Source: Marinobacter sp. HL-58 (GTDB lineage: Bacteria > Pseudomonadota > Gammaproteobacteria > Pseudomonadales > Oleiphilaceae). Taken from it: DNA of 64,000 nucleotides. The position numbers and the translations under genes were made by a program. The stretch lies in NCBI RefSeq assembly GCF_001314605.1, contig NZ_LIHP01000016.1:62001-126000 (forward strand), given 5' to 3'. Below, piece after piece: positions 44,862-55,265 of this stretch. Under the pieces are notes generated by a model that worked only from the letters and a program-made list of their open reading frames with translations, did no database searches and was not told the origin of the DNA. Within the stretch, counting starts at the first letter, position 1; every line of letters begins with the position of its first letter.

Positions 44862-46932
44862 TCACCATAAGTGATCCATGATCCAGTGCTCTTAACCAGC
44901 ACTCCTTACAAATCTTTGGCAAAGCTTGAGATTCCGGGCCAGCATTGCGTCTGATCGAAGTCTCCGCTAGTTCAGGAGCTCTCACGCTTTTACCACCATT
45001 AGCTGCGAGGACCTCGGGCTTTTGTGGGAGCCGAGATTGTTGGCCACATCCACTCCCCGGCGAACCACCGGAATTGATCTTGATCCCCGGCCCCGCCAGC
45101 GTCACACCACTGGGGTCCAGCTTCAGCAGACTGCCGCCGGCGGAGATGGTGAGTTCCGCACCGGCGTCCAGTACCACTTTGGCGCCTGCCTTGTGGTGAA
45201 CTTCGGTGCCGGCTTCGCTGAGGGTGCCCTGGGCGGACTTCTGGTGGAAGGTGCCGCCAATGTCCTGGCTGCAATCACCGCCTAAACTCTCTCGCTTTTC
45301 GCCATCCACGGTGCAGTGATCGTTGCCCTTGATGTGGGCCTTGCGGTGGTTGTCCACGGTGAGGTGGCTGTCATTCTTGATGACTTCGGTACGGTTGTTT
45401 TCGGTCAGCAGGTCCAGGTCTTTCTGGGCGTGGAGATAGATCTGTTCCTTGTCTGCTTCGTCTTCAAACCGCAGTTCGTTACTGCCCTCGCCCTTGTGGG
45501 TCTGGGTTTTTAATGTCGTCCGGGTCTTGTGCTCCGGCAGCGCATAGGGCGGTGTGTTGGTGGCGTGGTAGGTTCTGCCGGTAATAATGGGTTGGTCCGG
45601 GTCGCCGTCCAGGAAGGAAACGATGACTTCGTGGCCGATTCTCGGTATCGCCATGAAACCATACTGGCCACCGGCCCAGCCCTGGCTGACTCTCAGCCAG
45701 GCGCTGGAGTGTTCATCATTCTTTGAGTATCTGTCCCAGGGGAACCGAACTTTGACTCTGCCATGCTCGTCGCAGTGGATCTCTTCGCCTTCGGGGCCAG
45801 TGACCAAGGCGATCTGGGGGCCGTCCATCATCTGGCGATGTTTCACCTGGGGCCGCCAGGTGCGGTCACCGGGAATGGCGTTGAAGGCGTTGTGGTAGGT
45901 GGTGGCTCCACCGCCGCTGTCTTCTTCCAGGGCCTGGGGCTGTTCGCCGGTGTGGGTGATGCGGGTGAACAGCCAGTCCCGATTCAGTTTGGGGTTGTCG
46001 TGTTCGGTAAGTTCGACTTTAGCGCCCACGGTGAAGTCGGGGCGGTTGCTCTGGCCGTGGGCCAGGGTGGCGTCGTTTCTGAGGGCGTCCAGCCGCGCTT
46101 CGGTGAAGGGCTGGCCACTGGCGTCCTGTTTGAAGCGGCCGGGGTAATCGTAGTGTTGGTAGTCTTCCCGTTGGGCGTCCAGTTTGTCGGCCTGGCTTTC
46201 ATGCATCAGGGCGTAGGCGAGGTTCTTGAAGGTGTAGTCCTTCATGGCCACGGAGGATGCTTTGACCCGTTCCCGGTAGGTGAACTGGAAGATGGCACTC
46301 TGGCGGGAGCTGCCGCCGGCCTTGCCGTTGTATTCCACCGGTTCCAGTCTTGGGGCGTCGCCGTGGTGGTCGGCGATGATCAGGGCCGGTTGTTCTGTGC
46401 CTTCCACATCCCCGTGGTTGTAACGGTAGTGCCAGCCTTCTTCGGCCGAGAGCCTCTCCATAAAGGCCAGGTCGCTTTCCCGGTGCTGGACGCAGTATTC
46501 CCGTTCTTCGGGGGTGCGCTTGAGATCAAAGACCGTATCAATAATGCCCCGCTCTTCCAGCAGGGTGCGCACGATCGCGTCGGTGGTTTGGGTCTGGAAG
46601 ATGCGGCTGTTGTGCACCAGGTCCAGGCGCCACAATGGAGGCTGGACGATGACTTCGTAACAGGTGCGGCGGTGGCCGCTGTCGCCCCGGGCGAATTCGT
46701 TGACCACGCCGTGGAAGCGCCGCAGGGGCATGCCGTCCTGCCAGACCACCAGTTCCACGGGCTGTTCCAGCACGTCTTCGGCGGCAATATCCGGGGCGGT
46801 ACTGGCCAGTTCCAGCTTGCAGCGGAATAGTTGCGAGAGGTGTTCGGTCAGTTCGAAACGGACGACCGCGAACAGGTCTTTGGGAAGTTGGCCAAGGGTG
46901 GCCGTGAACTGCAGTCCGGTTGCCTGGGGCAT
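44851..46932 (-). CDS. vgrG: Type VI secretion spike protein VgrG (TssI)
   Basis: A 693-residue protein. The gp27-like part (about 1-370) begins [20 protein letters not shown]. The gp5 OB fold (about 385-470) shows [17 protein letters not shown] and [21 protein letters not shown] beta-helical needle follows (repeated H-x-K-G-N-D segments and DUF2345-like [19 protein letters not shown]). The last ~60 residues (after SGCGQQ), with [12 protein letters not shown], are AT-rich and variable and probably specify the cargo. No other T6SS structural gene is in the window, so this is an orphan vgrG island. Confidence 0.93.
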   Translation of the reverse strand: MPQATGLQFTATLGQLPKDLFAVVRFELTEHLSQLFRCKLELASTAPDIAAEDVLEQPVELVVWQDGMPLRRFHGVVNEFARGDSGHRRTCYEVIVQPPLWRLDLVHNSRIFQTQTTDAIVRTLLEERGIIDTVFDLKRTPEEREYCVQHRESDLAFMERLSAEEGWHYRYNHGDVEGTEQPALIIADHHGDAPRLEPVEYNGKAGGSSRQSAIFQFTYRERVKASSVAMKDYTFKNLAYALMHESQADKLDAQREDYQHYDYPGRFKQDASGQPFTEARLDALRNDATLAHGQSNRPDFTVGAKVELTEHDNPKLNRDWLFTRITHTGEQPQALEEDSGGGATTYHNAFNAIPGDRTWRPQVKHRQMMDGPQIALVTGPEGEEIHCDEHGRVKVRFPWDRYSKNDEHSSAWLRVSQGWAGGQYGFMAIPRIGHEVIVSFLDGDPDQPIITGRTYHATNTPPYALPEHKTRTTLKTQTHKGEGSNELRFEDEADKEQIYLHAQKDLDLLTENNRTEVIKNDSHLTVDNHRKAHIKGNDHCTVDGEKRESLGGDCSQDIGGTFHQKSAQGTLSEAGTEVHHKAGAKVVLDAGAELTISAGGSLLKLDPSGVTLAGPGIKINSGGSPGSGCGQQSRLPQKPEVLAANGGKSVRAPELAETSIRRNAGPESQALPKICKECWLRALDHGSLMVSGD

Positions 46933-47008
46933 GTCTTCGATCCTTGAAGATTAAAAGTTTGTCTGCTCATCCTGAGCTTGCGCGATTATAACGATCACGC
47001 CGAAGAAT

Positions 47009-47077
47009 GTAACCCCATTCAATGGGGTCAGACCCCAGTGCATTTGATGCGGTTAAATGTATTGGGGTCTGACCCCA
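47009..47077 (+). repeat. Cluster of GGGGTC-x-GACCCC palindromes
   Basis: Three palindromes lie between vgrG and the oxidoreductase gene: CCCCATTCAATGGGG (47011-47025), TGGGGTCAGACCCCA (47021-47035) and TTGGGGTCTGACCCCAA (47060-47076). The first two overlap and are mutually exclusive. This TGGGGTCnGACCCCA type is a familiar REP-like intergenic repeat (recognition only). Confidence 0.7.
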
Positions 47078-47150
47078 ACACCGGGAAGTTGACCTTATAA
47101 CGATTCTGCGGCACCCTAATCTGGTTTCATTATGCAACCGGAGATTATTT

Positions 47151-48176
47151 GTGAGCAACTATACCAATCGAGCGGTCATTCTTAACCAGCGCCCCCAGGG
47201 CGAAATCAAGGAAGGAGACCTGGTGCTGGAAGAGCGCCCGGTCCGTGACCTGAAAGACGGTGAAGTTCTGGCCAAGGTGTTGTGGCTGTCCCTGGACCCC
47301 TACATGCGTCCGCGCATGAACGACGCCAAGGGCTATATGGACCCGATCGGCATTGGTGAGGTGATTGTTGGCGAGAGTGTCGCGCGGATTGTTGAATCCC
47401 GGTCAGACGACCTGAAGGTAGGCGACCTGGTGACCTGCTACTCCGGTTGGCAGGAATACGTGGTGTTCCCGGGCAACGCCGAAATGGTCTACAAGATCGA
47501 CCAGAAGGACAACGTGCCCCTGCAGGCTTACCTGGGCGTAGCCGGCATGCCCGGGCGCACCGGTTATTGCGGCCTGATGTACGTGGGCAAGCCAAAAGCC
47601 GGTGAAACGGTTGTGGTTTCGGCAGCCTCCGGCCCTGTCGGCACAGTGGTCGGCCAGACCGCGAAGAAAGAAGGCTGTCGCGCCGTGGGTGTGGCCGGCG
47701 GCCCGGAGAAGTGCCGTTACGTGGTGGAAGAACTGGGCTTTGATGCCTGCGTGGATTACAAGGCCGGCAACCTCGAGGCGGACCTGAAAGCCGCCTGCCC
47801 TGATGGTATCGATATCTACTTCGAGAACGTCGGCGGCGCCGTGACCCGTGCAGTGGCTCCGCTGCTGAATCCGGGCGCGCGAGTGCCTATCTGCGGCTTT
47901 GTATCGGCTTACAACGCCGAGGATATGAATTCGGTGGAAACCCCGTTCCACGTGCTCAAGGCGCTGGACCCGGTTCCGGAGCACCGCTTCTTCCTGGTGA
48001 CGGAATGGCAGGACAAGCACCAGGAAATCACCAATATCCTGGCGGACCGGGTTGCCTCCGGCGAACTGAAATACCGCGAAACCGTCGCAGAAGGCCTGGA
48101 AAACGCAACGGAAGCCTTCAAGGGCATGCTCAAAGGCAAGAACTTCGGCAAGCAGCTGGTGCACATCGCTGACTGA
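47151..48176 (+). CDS. Zinc-independent MDR NADP-dependent oxidoreductase (curcumin-reductase type)
   Basis: A 341-residue medium-chain reductase of the leukotriene-B4-dehydrogenase/CurA group. LSLDPYMRPRMND, the family loop at about 45-57, is followed by VVSAASGPVGTVVGQTAKKE (NADP Rossmann glycines), a segment with YFENVGG, and FGKQLVHIAD at the end. Zinc-binding residues of alcohol dehydrogenases are missing. It would reduce activated alkenes with NADPH. The GTG start has GGAG upstream. Confidence 0.92.
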   Translation: MSNYTNRAVILNQRPQGEIKEGDLVLEERPVRDLKDGEVLAKVLWLSLDPYMRPRMNDAKGYMDPIGIGEVIVGESVARIVESRSDDLKVGDLVTCYSGWQEYVVFPGNAEMVYKIDQKDNVPLQAYLGVAGMPGRTGYCGLMYVGKPKAGETVVVSAASGPVGTVVGQTAKKEGCRAVGVAGGPEKCRYVVEELGFDACVDYKAGNLEADLKAACPDGIDIYFENVGGAVTRAVAPLLNPGARVPICGFVSAYNAEDMNSVETPFHVLKALDPVPEHRFFLVTEWQDKHQEITNILADRVASGELKYRETVAEGLENATEAFKGMLKGKNFGKQLVHIAD

Positions 48177-48215
48177 CCAGGCAAACCTCCAGGGACGGAG
48201 GTTTATCCGATTGCC

Positions 48216-49184
48216 TTAACCCGCCACCTGCAACAGCACCTTCCCGGTATTGCGGTTGTCCGCCACGTAGGCCATGGCTTCACCGGCCTTTTCAATGGGC
48301 CAGGAACTGTCGATCACCGGATCAATCTGGCGGGCGGCGAGCAGTGGCCATACATGCTGATATAGGGCGCTCATCACTTCGCCCTTGTCGGCAACCGGTC
48401 GTGAGCGCAGGGTAGAACCGATCAGGCGGTGGCGCTTCATCAACATCAGCCCAAGATCCACTTCCGCCATGCGGCCGCCCATCAGACCAATCAGGATAAT
48501 CCGGCCGTCCACATTCAGAACTTTCTGGTCCTCAGCAATGTAGTTGCCGCCTACCGGGTCCAGAACCATGTCCACGCCGCCCCAGGATTTGATGGCGTCA
48601 ACGAAGGAGCCATCCTTACGGTTCCACACGCCACTGGCGCCCAGCTTCCTGCAGGTTTCCAGTTTCTGTTTGTCACCGGCGGTGGCGAATACCGGATTGC
48701 CAAGGGCCGTGGCCAGCTGGATAACGGCCGTTCCCAGACCGCTGGCCGCAGCATGCACCAGTACCTTTTCGCCGGGCTTGAGAGCCGCCTCGTGGTACAG
48801 GTTCAGCCAGGCGGTGGCGAACACCTCCGGAATCGCTGCTGCTTCCTCCAGGGTGTACCCCTTTGGAATGGGCAAGACCTGAACGGCTGGCACCACCACA
48901 TGGGTGGCGTAACCGCCACCGGTGAGCAGGGCACAGACTTCATCGCCAGGTTTGAGATGAGTGACCCCCTCCCCCACGCTTGAAATGGTTCCACTGACTT
49001 CCAGGCCGAGAATCTCCGAAGCCCCGGGCGGCGGCGGATACACCCCGGCTCTCTGCATCAGGTCCGCACGGTTGATGGCGGTCCACGCAATATCAATAGC
49101 CACATGATTTTCTGCCACCTCGGAAGGGATGTCACAGGCCTCCCAGCTCAATGTGTCGCCACTGACCTTTATGGCTCTCATCAT
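48216..49184 (-). CDS. NAD(P)H-quinone oxidoreductase, Qor/PIG3-like
   Basis: A 322-residue MDR enzyme. INRADLMQRAGVYPPPPGA is characteristic of the PIG3/TP53I3 group. VHAAASGLGTAVIQLATALG is the cofactor-binding turn, and FATAGDKQKLETCRKLGA follows. It is convergent with the preceding MDR gene. It probably reduces quinones with NADPH. Confidence 0.92.
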   Translation of the reverse strand: MMRAIKVSGDTLSWEACDIPSEVAENHVAIDIAWTAINRADLMQRAGVYPPPPGASEILGLEVSGTISSVGEGVTHLKPGDEVCALLTGGGYATHVVVPAVQVLPIPKGYTLEEAAAIPEVFATAWLNLYHEAALKPGEKVLVHAAASGLGTAVIQLATALGNPVFATAGDKQKLETCRKLGASGVWNRKDGSFVDAIKSWGGVDMVLDPVGGNYIAEDQKVLNVDGRIILIGLMGGRMAEVDLGLMLMKRHRLIGSTLRSRPVADKGEVMSALYQHVWPLLAARQIDPVIDSSWPIEKAGEAMAYVADNRNTGKVLLQVAG

Positions 49185-49213
49185 CTGTGGTTACTCCATA
49201 GTGTGCGTCAGGC

Positions 49214-50326
49214 TCAGCATACCGTCTGCCGGTGCAGGGTTGCACTGATCACTTTGTAATATTTCTTTTGCAGTTCGCTCAACCGCCAGGCGGTGGGCTC
49301 ACAGGGCTCGGGCGGATCAGTCAGCAGCCAGCCAAGACACTGTACCGCCGCGTCTGCCTCCGCTGCGGGATCGCTCTCATGGCTGGCATACAGCTGGGCC
49401 GCTGGCACATATTCAGGGTAAGCCAGGCGATCCGGCGCCAGGGCAATACAGCCTGACCCCATGGCCTCAAGAACAGACAACCCCTGGAAATCATGAAGTG
49501 CGGTTGAGATAACCACGTCCGCCTCGGCAAGCAACCGGTCATAGTCCGCCCGGCTCTCCAGGTATCCCCAGTTCACAATCCGGTCGGAATGCGCTTCCCG
49601 GATGCGGGCGAACGCCCCCGGCTGATTGCGGAACTGTTCCCCCACCACACTTAACCGGAAATCCTGCCCCGATTCTGCCAGAGCCTCCAGCAGGAGCAAC
49701 AGCCGGTCCGGTGCCTTGTCGTATTCCCAGCGATGATTCCAGAGCAGATGCGGGCATCGGGCGTTGAGTGTGCTGTGCCGCTGCACAAACAGCCTGTCCT
49801 CGATGGGCACCGGTATGACGTGGGATTTTTCCCGGATGCTGCTGATCAGTCCATCGGGCAGGCCGTCCGGCATCTTTTCCAGAAAACGATAGGCGCCTTC
49901 CAGAAAGCTGTCGCGGTTCCAGGCACTGTTGAACAACACACGATCAGCCGCTACCGCACTGTAGAGGTTCACTATTTTGGGCTCAGCGCTGGAGTGCTGC
50001 CGGCCGGAGTCCGGATAGGCGAACTGGTTCTCGTGCATGTAGAGAATGGTGGGCGTTCGTGCCAGGTGGGGATGAAACCCTTTCAGGGACGCCAGATCTA
50101 CCATGGAAGTGACGATCAGCAGATCGTAGGGCGCCTTTAACGCGGGTTCCTGCAGCCAGGTCAGCGCATTGCCGCGAATCCGCCAGCGGAAGAACCTTGG
50201 CGGTAATGCCAGCACCACCCAGTGGAATTCGGGCTGGCTGGCCACCAGCTGTTCCCGCCAGCGTTTGTGACTGCCGGCGTCGTAGGCGGATAAAAGCAGA
50301 ATGCGGGGCTGATGGCTCGATGGCAT
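49214..50326 (-). CDS. DUF3524 / tRNA-queuosine mannosyltransferase-like glycosyltransferase
   Basis: A 370-residue GT4-type protein. The N-terminal ILLLSAYDAGSHKRWREQL and YMHENQFAYPDSGRQ are the DUF3524 signature, and the C-terminal DVVISTALHDFQGLSVLEAM is the sugar-nucleotide site of GT-B enzymes. Relatives of this domain are mannosyltransferases acting on queuosine in tRNA. The cluster around it makes glucosylglycerate, so a role there is possible but less likely. It is separated by 15 bases from the phosphorylase gene. Confidence 0.85.
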   Translation of the reverse strand: MPSSHQPRILLLSAYDAGSHKRWREQLVASQPEFHWVVLALPPRFFRWRIRGNALTWLQEPALKAPYDLLIVTSMVDLASLKGFHPHLARTPTILYMHENQFAYPDSGRQHSSAEPKIVNLYSAVAADRVLFNSAWNRDSFLEGAYRFLEKMPDGLPDGLISSIREKSHVIPVPIEDRLFVQRHSTLNARCPHLLWNHRWEYDKAPDRLLLLLEALAESGQDFRLSVVGEQFRNQPGAFARIREAHSDRIVNWGYLESRADYDRLLAEADVVISTALHDFQGLSVLEAMGSGCIALAPDRLAYPEYVPAAQLYASHESDPAAEADAAVQCLGWLLTDPPEPCEPTAWRLSELQKKYYKVISATLHRQTVC

Positions 50327-50341
50327 CGGCGCATTTTGCCA

Positions 50342-52072
50342 TCATTCCCGGTTGGACAGCCAGACACTTTGGTAGGGTTTGAGGGTCAGGCAGCCGGAGA
50401 GGTCATCGATCTTCAGGCCGGAGATCAGGTCCTGCCACTCATCGGTGCCGATCAGGTTGATGTCGCCCAGGGACACCTGCTGCACCTCGTCGGTGATGTT
50501 GTGAATACAGAAGATGGACTGGTCCCGGCGCATGCTCTGGCGCCAGAAGCCGAACAACTGAAGCCCCAGGTGCAGGGTGAACTGGGTGGCGTTGGGGTGA
50601 AAGGCCGGTTGCCTGCGGCGAATACCGATCAGGCGTTTCAGTTCAACGAAGACCTTGTGATGGTGGCTCAGCGGATCCGCCAGTTTGGCTTCCAGTGTTT
50701 CCAGGTTCCACTGCCCCCGATTGATCGAGCGCAGCCGACCCGTATTCGCGACCCGGTCATGATCGTTTTCAGTGCCCAGAAGGCTGTGGATGTAGAAGGC
50801 GGGAATGCCCTCCAATGCCAGCATGATGGTATAGGCGCAGATAAAGCGATGCAGTTGCCAGTGATCCGCCCCCCTCTCCGCCGTGCCCTTGAGGGCATCG
50901 AACAGAGCCACGTTCATTTCATAGGGTTGGTCCTTGCCGTCCGGTGTGCGCCGGTAGGACACCTTGCCGCCGAAGGATTCCATGGTATTGATCAGCCGCT
51001 GCTTTTCCTCATCCGTCAGCAGCCCGTCCGTGGGGCGCAACCCGACACCGTCGTGGGACGCGACAAAGTTCAGGTAGGTAGTACCCATCTGGGCCGGCGG
51101 CATGCTCATCAGCCAGGTTTTCAGATGCCGGCAGTTGCCGGTAACCAGGGTGTTGATCAGCAGCGGCGGCAGGGAAAAATTGTAGATCACATGGGCTTCG
51201 TTGGCGTTGCCGAAATAGGTGAGGTTCTCCCGGTTGGGGACATTGGTTTCGGTGATCACCACGCCGTGGGGGGTGTGATGCTCAATGAGTAACCGCAGAA
51301 TCTTGATCAGTTCATGGGTTTGCTGCAGATGGATGGATGGCGTGCCCACCTCTTTCCACAGGAATGCCACCGCATCCAGCCGGAAGATGGTCACGCCCCG
51401 CTCCAGATAATAACGGATGATGCCCACAAACTCGTTCAGCACCTGGGGGTTGGCAAAGTTCAGGTCCACCTGGTCTTCGCTGAAGGTGCACCAGACATAA
51501 CGCTCTCCGTCATCCGTCTGTACCGCGTTAAGCAGGGGCGATGTGCGGGGGCGAACCACGGCGCTCAGGTCGTCGGTGGGCCGGGCCTCGAAGAAATAGT
51601 CCTTGCCGGGGTCGATTCGTTTTCTGAAGTTCTCGAACCAGCGGCTGCGGGCGGACATGTGGTTGATCACCAGGTCCGCCATCAGCTTGTAGCCGCCGGC
51701 GATGCGCTCGATATCCTCCCAGTCGCCGTGGGACTCGTTGACCGCCAGATAGTCCATCACCGAGAAGCCGTCGTCCGAGCTGTAGGGGAAGAACGGCAGT
51801 ATGTGTACCGCCGATACCGTGTCCTTCAGGCAGTCCTCCAGAAACCGGTACAGGGTCTTCAGTGGTTTTTCATTTTCCCGCTGTACCGTGTCTGCGTAGG
51901 TGATCAGCATCACGTCAGACTCGTCCCAGTTGTTCTGGTGCGCCGGGGGTGCAGGGGTGTCCGGTTGCAGGCCCATGGTGGACAGCAGCTGGTCGGCCAG
52001 GTATTCCGTGTCCACCTCCGGGTAGACCACCTCCAGCATGGTGGCGAGCTTGTGATGCAGGGTGTTGCTCAT
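50342..52072 (-). CDS. GH13_18 glucosylglycerate-phosphorylase/sucrose-phosphorylase-like enzyme
   Basis: A 576-residue GH13 enzyme. [20 protein letters not shown] is typical of subfamily 18. Catalytic residues: nucleophile Asp in [12 protein letters not shown], acid/base Glu in [10 protein letters not shown] and stabiliser Asp in [14 protein letters not shown]. Subfamily 18 holds sucrose and glucosylglycerate phosphorylases. Because glucosylglycerate synthase, phosphatase and glycerate kinase genes follow, the substrate is most likely glucosylglycerate, giving glucose-1-phosphate and D-glycerate. No sucrose transporter or fructokinase is near. Confidence 0.9.
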   Translation of the reverse strand: MSNTLHHKLATMLEVVYPEVDTEYLADQLLSTMGLQPDTPAPPAHQNNWDESDVMLITYADTVQRENEKPLKTLYRFLEDCLKDTVSAVHILPFFPYSSDDGFSVMDYLAVNESHGDWEDIERIAGGYKLMADLVINHMSARSRWFENFRKRIDPGKDYFFEARPTDDLSAVVRPRTSPLLNAVQTDDGERYVWCTFSEDQVDLNFANPQVLNEFVGIIRYYLERGVTIFRLDAVAFLWKEVGTPSIHLQQTHELIKILRLLIEHHTPHGVVITETNVPNRENLTYFGNANEAHVIYNFSLPPLLINTLVTGNCRHLKTWLMSMPPAQMGTTYLNFVASHDGVGLRPTDGLLTDEEKQRLINTMESFGGKVSYRRTPDGKDQPYEMNVALFDALKGTAERGADHWQLHRFICAYTIMLALEGIPAFYIHSLLGTENDHDRVANTGRLRSINRGQWNLETLEAKLADPLSHHHKVFVELKRLIGIRRRQPAFHPNATQFTLHLGLQLFGFWRQSMRRDQSIFCIHNITDEVQQVSLGDINLIGTDEWQDLISGLKIDDLSGCLTLKPYQSVWLSNRE

Positions 52073-52094
52073 GGTTGCGGCTCCGGCCCGGTTC

Positions 52095-53318
52095 TCACTG
52101 GCGATACTCCTGATTGTCCAGTTCCACGGCTTCCATCAGTTGCTCCTTGATATCCGGAATCGCACTGGTAACCCGGTTCCAGCTGGGAATAAAGGGGGTA
52201 TCCATCGGGTTGTCCAGGAAGTAGGCCCCGGCCAGCATCACGTTCTGGGCGAACAGTTCCACCGCCTTTTCTTCCTTGTGGCGGTCGTAGCTCAGCCCAT
52301 TGATGATGGCATCGCTCTGGTAGGTTTCCACGAAATCCAGGGCAATACGGAAATAGGTGGCCTTGATGGTGCGGAATTTCTCGTTGGAGAAGATCTCGCC
52401 GTTGGTGGCCAGCTTGCGGAACAGGGCCTTGCTGATGTCCGTGCTCATTTTGGACAGGCCGCGGCTGGCGTCTTCCGGGGAAAGCTCCTGGTGCTTGTGG
52501 TCGTAGGTGTCGGCGATATCCACCTGGCACAGGCGGTTGGTGGCGTAGTTGCGCTTCATTTCCGACAGCACGCCCACTTCCAGCCCCCAGTCACTGGGAA
52601 TGCGCAGGTCTTCGATGACGTCGGTGCGGAAAGAGAACTCCCCGGCCAGGGGATAGCGGTAGCTGTCCAGATAATCCAGGAAATCACTGGGGCCACACAC
52701 TTTTTTCAGGGCCCGGATCAGCGGCGTGACCAGCAGGCGGCTGACGCGGCCGTTCATTTTTCCGTCTGCCACCCGGGCGTAATAGCCCTTGCAGAACATG
52801 TAGTTGAAATTGGGGTTGGCCACCGGGTAGATCAGCCTGGCAACCAGATCCCGGGAATAGGTCAGTATGTCACAGTCGTGCAGGGCCACCGATTTGCTCA
52901 GGCCGGAGGCCAGCACATACCCGAAGCAGTACCAGACGTTCCGGCCCTTACCCATTTCCGTGGGTGCCAGGCCCTGCTCCCGCAGCTTCAGGTCCAGCGC
53001 TTGTAACCGGGGCCCATCGTTCCAGAGCACCCGAACATGCTGGGGCAGTTCCGAGAAATACTCCAGGGCGTGCCGGTATTCCTGCTCATTGGCCCGGTCC
53101 AGACCAATGACGATCTGCTCCAGGTAAGGCACCTTGGCCAGTTCCTTTACAATGTTCTTCAGCGCCGGGCCTTCCAGTTCCGAATACAGGGATGGCAGTA
53201 CCAGCGACATGGGCCGGGCTTTGCGAAAGCTCATCAGTTCCGCTTCCAGCTCCTCCACCGGCCGGCGGCAGAGGTTGTGAAGGGTGGTTATGATGCCGTT
53301 CTGATAAAAGTCGCCCAT
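52095..53318 (-). CDS. gpgS: Glucosyl-3-phosphoglycerate synthase
   Basis: A 407-residue GT81 enzyme joining NDP-glucose and 3-phosphoglycerate. [51 protein letters not shown] (the metal-binding acidic motif) and [20 protein letters not shown] are recognisable. The product, glucosyl-3-phosphoglycerate, is dephosphorylated by the product of the gene upstream. Genes are spaced 18-22 bases apart, indicating one operon. Confidence 0.92.
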   Translation of the reverse strand: MGDFYQNGIITTLHNLCRRPVEELEAELMSFRKARPMSLVLPSLYSELEGPALKNIVKELAKVPYLEQIVIGLDRANEQEYRHALEYFSELPQHVRVLWNDGPRLQALDLKLREQGLAPTEMGKGRNVWYCFGYVLASGLSKSVALHDCDILTYSRDLVARLIYPVANPNFNYMFCKGYYARVADGKMNGRVSRLLVTPLIRALKKVCGPSDFLDYLDSYRYPLAGEFSFRTDVIEDLRIPSDWGLEVGVLSEMKRNYATNRLCQVDIADTYDHKHQELSPEDASRGLSKMSTDISKALFRKLATNGEIFSNEKFRTIKATYFRIALDFVETYQSDAIINGLSYDRHKEEKAVELFAQNVMLAGAYFLDNPMDTPFIPSWNRVTSAIPDIKEQLMEAVELDNQEYRQ

Positions 53319-53336
53319 GGTGGAGCTCCTGTGGTT

Positions 53337-54140
53337 TCAGTAACCGTACTCAATCAGCAGATTCAGTACGCATTCATTCCAGCCTGCAGGGCCCTCCTTG
53401 ATGGAGCGTATTGCCCTGCTCTGGGAAGGCAGCGATACGCTGTCTGACTGCGCGCCTTTGACAATGACCGCAATATCCGCCTCCTCCAGCATGTGTTGAT
53501 CGTTGGGGCTGTCACCCAGCGCAATGGCAATGATCTTCTCCGCTGGGTACTGCGCCTCATACTTGCGCAGCAAAAATCGGACCCCATCGGCCTTATCGAA
53601 GGTTCCCATGGCATGAAGAAAGCGCCCACCCTGCACCAGGCGGCAGTTTTGCGCGGCGAGTTTCTGCCTGAAAGCCTCCAGGGATGCGTCGTCCCCCTCC
53701 CACAAAAGCGGCTCGGTGCCAGCCCGGTCCTTCGCCAGCTCCGCCGCTGACTCAGACAGGCCGGCATTGCGGGCCAGCTCTGCTGCGCTCATGTCGCTGA
53801 AACTGCGGAACTGAAAGCCCTCGTCTCGCAGTTGTGCGAGTAATGCGAGGACATCATCCCGGGATGCCCCAAAAGTCTCCACCTGCTCCGGGCCCGGTCC
53901 AAAACAGTTCGCGGGGATAACCACGGCGGCACCGTTTTCAACGATATAGGGCGCGTTATTGTCCAGTTCGTCCCTCAGCGCCCGGATCTCGCCGGCGGTT
54001 TTGCTGGAGTTGAGCACCACCGGTATCTTTGCTGCTGCCAGCCGCTCCAGAGCAGGCCTGGCGGCGGACCAGTGGTAGTTGTGATGGTCCAGCAGGGTGC
54101 CATCCAGGTCAGAAAAGACAATCAGGCGGGGCTTGGGCAT
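53337..54140 (-). CDS. Glucosyl/mannosyl-3-phosphoglycerate phosphatase (HAD-IIB)
   Basis: A 267-residue HAD phosphatase. VFSDLDGTLLDHHNY carries the nucleophile and acid Asp, VVLNSSKT is motif II, KADGVRFLLRKYE gives motif III Lys and ALGDSPNDQHMLEEADIAV is motif IV. It matches the mannosyl-3-phosphoglycerate phosphatase group. Beside gpgS it should release glucosylglycerate. Confidence 0.92.
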   Translation of the reverse strand: MPKPRLIVFSDLDGTLLDHHNYHWSAARPALERLAAAKIPVVLNSSKTAGEIRALRDELDNNAPYIVENGAAVVIPANCFGPGPEQVETFGASRDDVLALLAQLRDEGFQFRSFSDMSAAELARNAGLSESAAELAKDRAGTEPLLWEGDDASLEAFRQKLAAQNCRLVQGGRFLHAMGTFDKADGVRFLLRKYEAQYPAEKIIAIALGDSPNDQHMLEEADIAVIVKGAQSDSVSLPSQSRAIRSIKEGPAGWNECVLNLLIEYGY

Positions 54141-54151
54141 GGCGGCATCCT

Positions 54152-55099
54152 CTACTGGCGTTGTCGTATCAGCGGTTCACTGAAGTTGTGGTCTTCATCC
54201 ACGTGAATCACGCAATCCGCGCGCGCGGGCATTTCCTCCAGACTGGCGCGGGTGATTCGTTCGTAGTGCATGATGAACCGGGCAACCTCCTCTTCACTCA
54301 TGATGCGCAATGGCTGTGCATGAGCACCGTCTTTTTCGCCCTCTTTTGGTGCACTGTTTAACGTTTCCCTGAGCTTATGCTCTTGCAAGGTGCGCCACTG
54401 GTGAACACACTCCAGAGAGGGCGCCTTGAGCATGATCAGGCTGTCGATCTGGCTGAAAAAGCGGCCGTAGTCGCCCTGCAGGCAGCGGTTGACGTATCGG
54501 CGCCAGATGCCTTCAGGGTCTTCGGATTCTTCCAGTGCGTTGACCGGTGTCAGCAACTCACTCTCATCGGCTGCGGGTTCTGCGCCCATGCACCAGCCTT
54601 CAATCAGGATAATGTCTGCCCTGCCCCTGAACACCGGCCACTGGTCTTTCGGGCGGCGGTCGTCCCGGGATTTGTCGAAGGCGGGAATGGCGGTTTCAGA
54701 ATCCGGCCCGGCCGCTTTCAGCTGGTCGATCACCTGCTGGCCCAGGCTCAGATCGTGGGTGCCTGGTACGCCCCGTGTGATAAACAGGGGGTGAACCTCT
54801 TCGGCCAGTTTCTCCCGTTCGGCGCGGGTGAGATAGAGGTCGTCGAGGGAGAAGTTCGCCGTGGGTATGCGATAGTGGGCGGTCAGCAGATCCCGTAAAA
54901 ACAGCGTGAGGGTGGATTTTCCGGTGCCCTGGGCGCCGTGGATGCCGATAACGACAGGTTCACTGCGGGCCTGTCTGAGGCTGTGGAGGTGCTGGGCCAG
55001 GGGGAGGATGGTCTTTTTGGCGATGTCGGCGTAGGAATCGGGGAGTGATTCCTGTTTTATCAAAGTCTGGATGGTGGTGGTCAGTTCGGGTGTAGACAC
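54152..55099 (-). CDS. D-glycerate 3-kinase-like P-loop kinase
   Basis: A 315-residue kinase. VVIGIHGAQGTGKSTLTLFL is the Walker A site, FSLDDLYLTRAEREKLA and RGVPGTHDLSLGQQV are signatures of the plant-type glycerate kinase (GLYK) family, and IILIEGWCMGA follows. It would turn glycerate released by the phosphorylase into 3-phosphoglycerate, which gpgS uses again. It is the first gene of the cluster, and a weak upstream region of ~165 bases separates it from selO. Confidence 0.88.
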   Translation of the reverse strand: MSTPELTTTIQTLIKQESLPDSYADIAKKTILPLAQHLHSLRQARSEPVVIGIHGAQGTGKSTLTLFLRDLLTAHYRIPTANFSLDDLYLTRAEREKLAEEVHPLFITRGVPGTHDLSLGQQVIDQLKAAGPDSETAIPAFDKSRDDRRPKDQWPVFRGRADIILIEGWCMGAEPAADESELLTPVNALEESEDPEGIWRRYVNRCLQGDYGRFFSQIDSLIMLKAPSLECVHQWRTLQEHKLRETLNSAPKEGEKDGAHAQPLRIMSEEEVARFIMHYERITRASLEEMPARADCVIHVDEDHNFSEPLIRQRQ

Positions 55100-55265
55100 G
55101 GTTGGCTTTTCCCCCTTTGGTTTGTATCGGGTTTTGCAGGTTTTGTACCAGATTGGAGTATAGGTGGTCGACGCCGGGTTGTTTGTCGCGGGCTTGAGTT
55201 ATCTGGGACACTGGTGTTGTAAACTTGGGAGTTAACTTCTCCGCCCAAAGAGATACTTACGTTAT

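Noticed and set aside
45763..46830. 355-residue plus-strand frame opposite vgrG
   Set aside because: Composition (Val/Gly/Phe-rich) typical of an antisense shadow of a GC-rich gene; vgrG is intact.
52062..53006. 314-residue plus-strand frame opposite gpgS
   Set aside because: Antisense shadow; no ribosome site or family resemblance.
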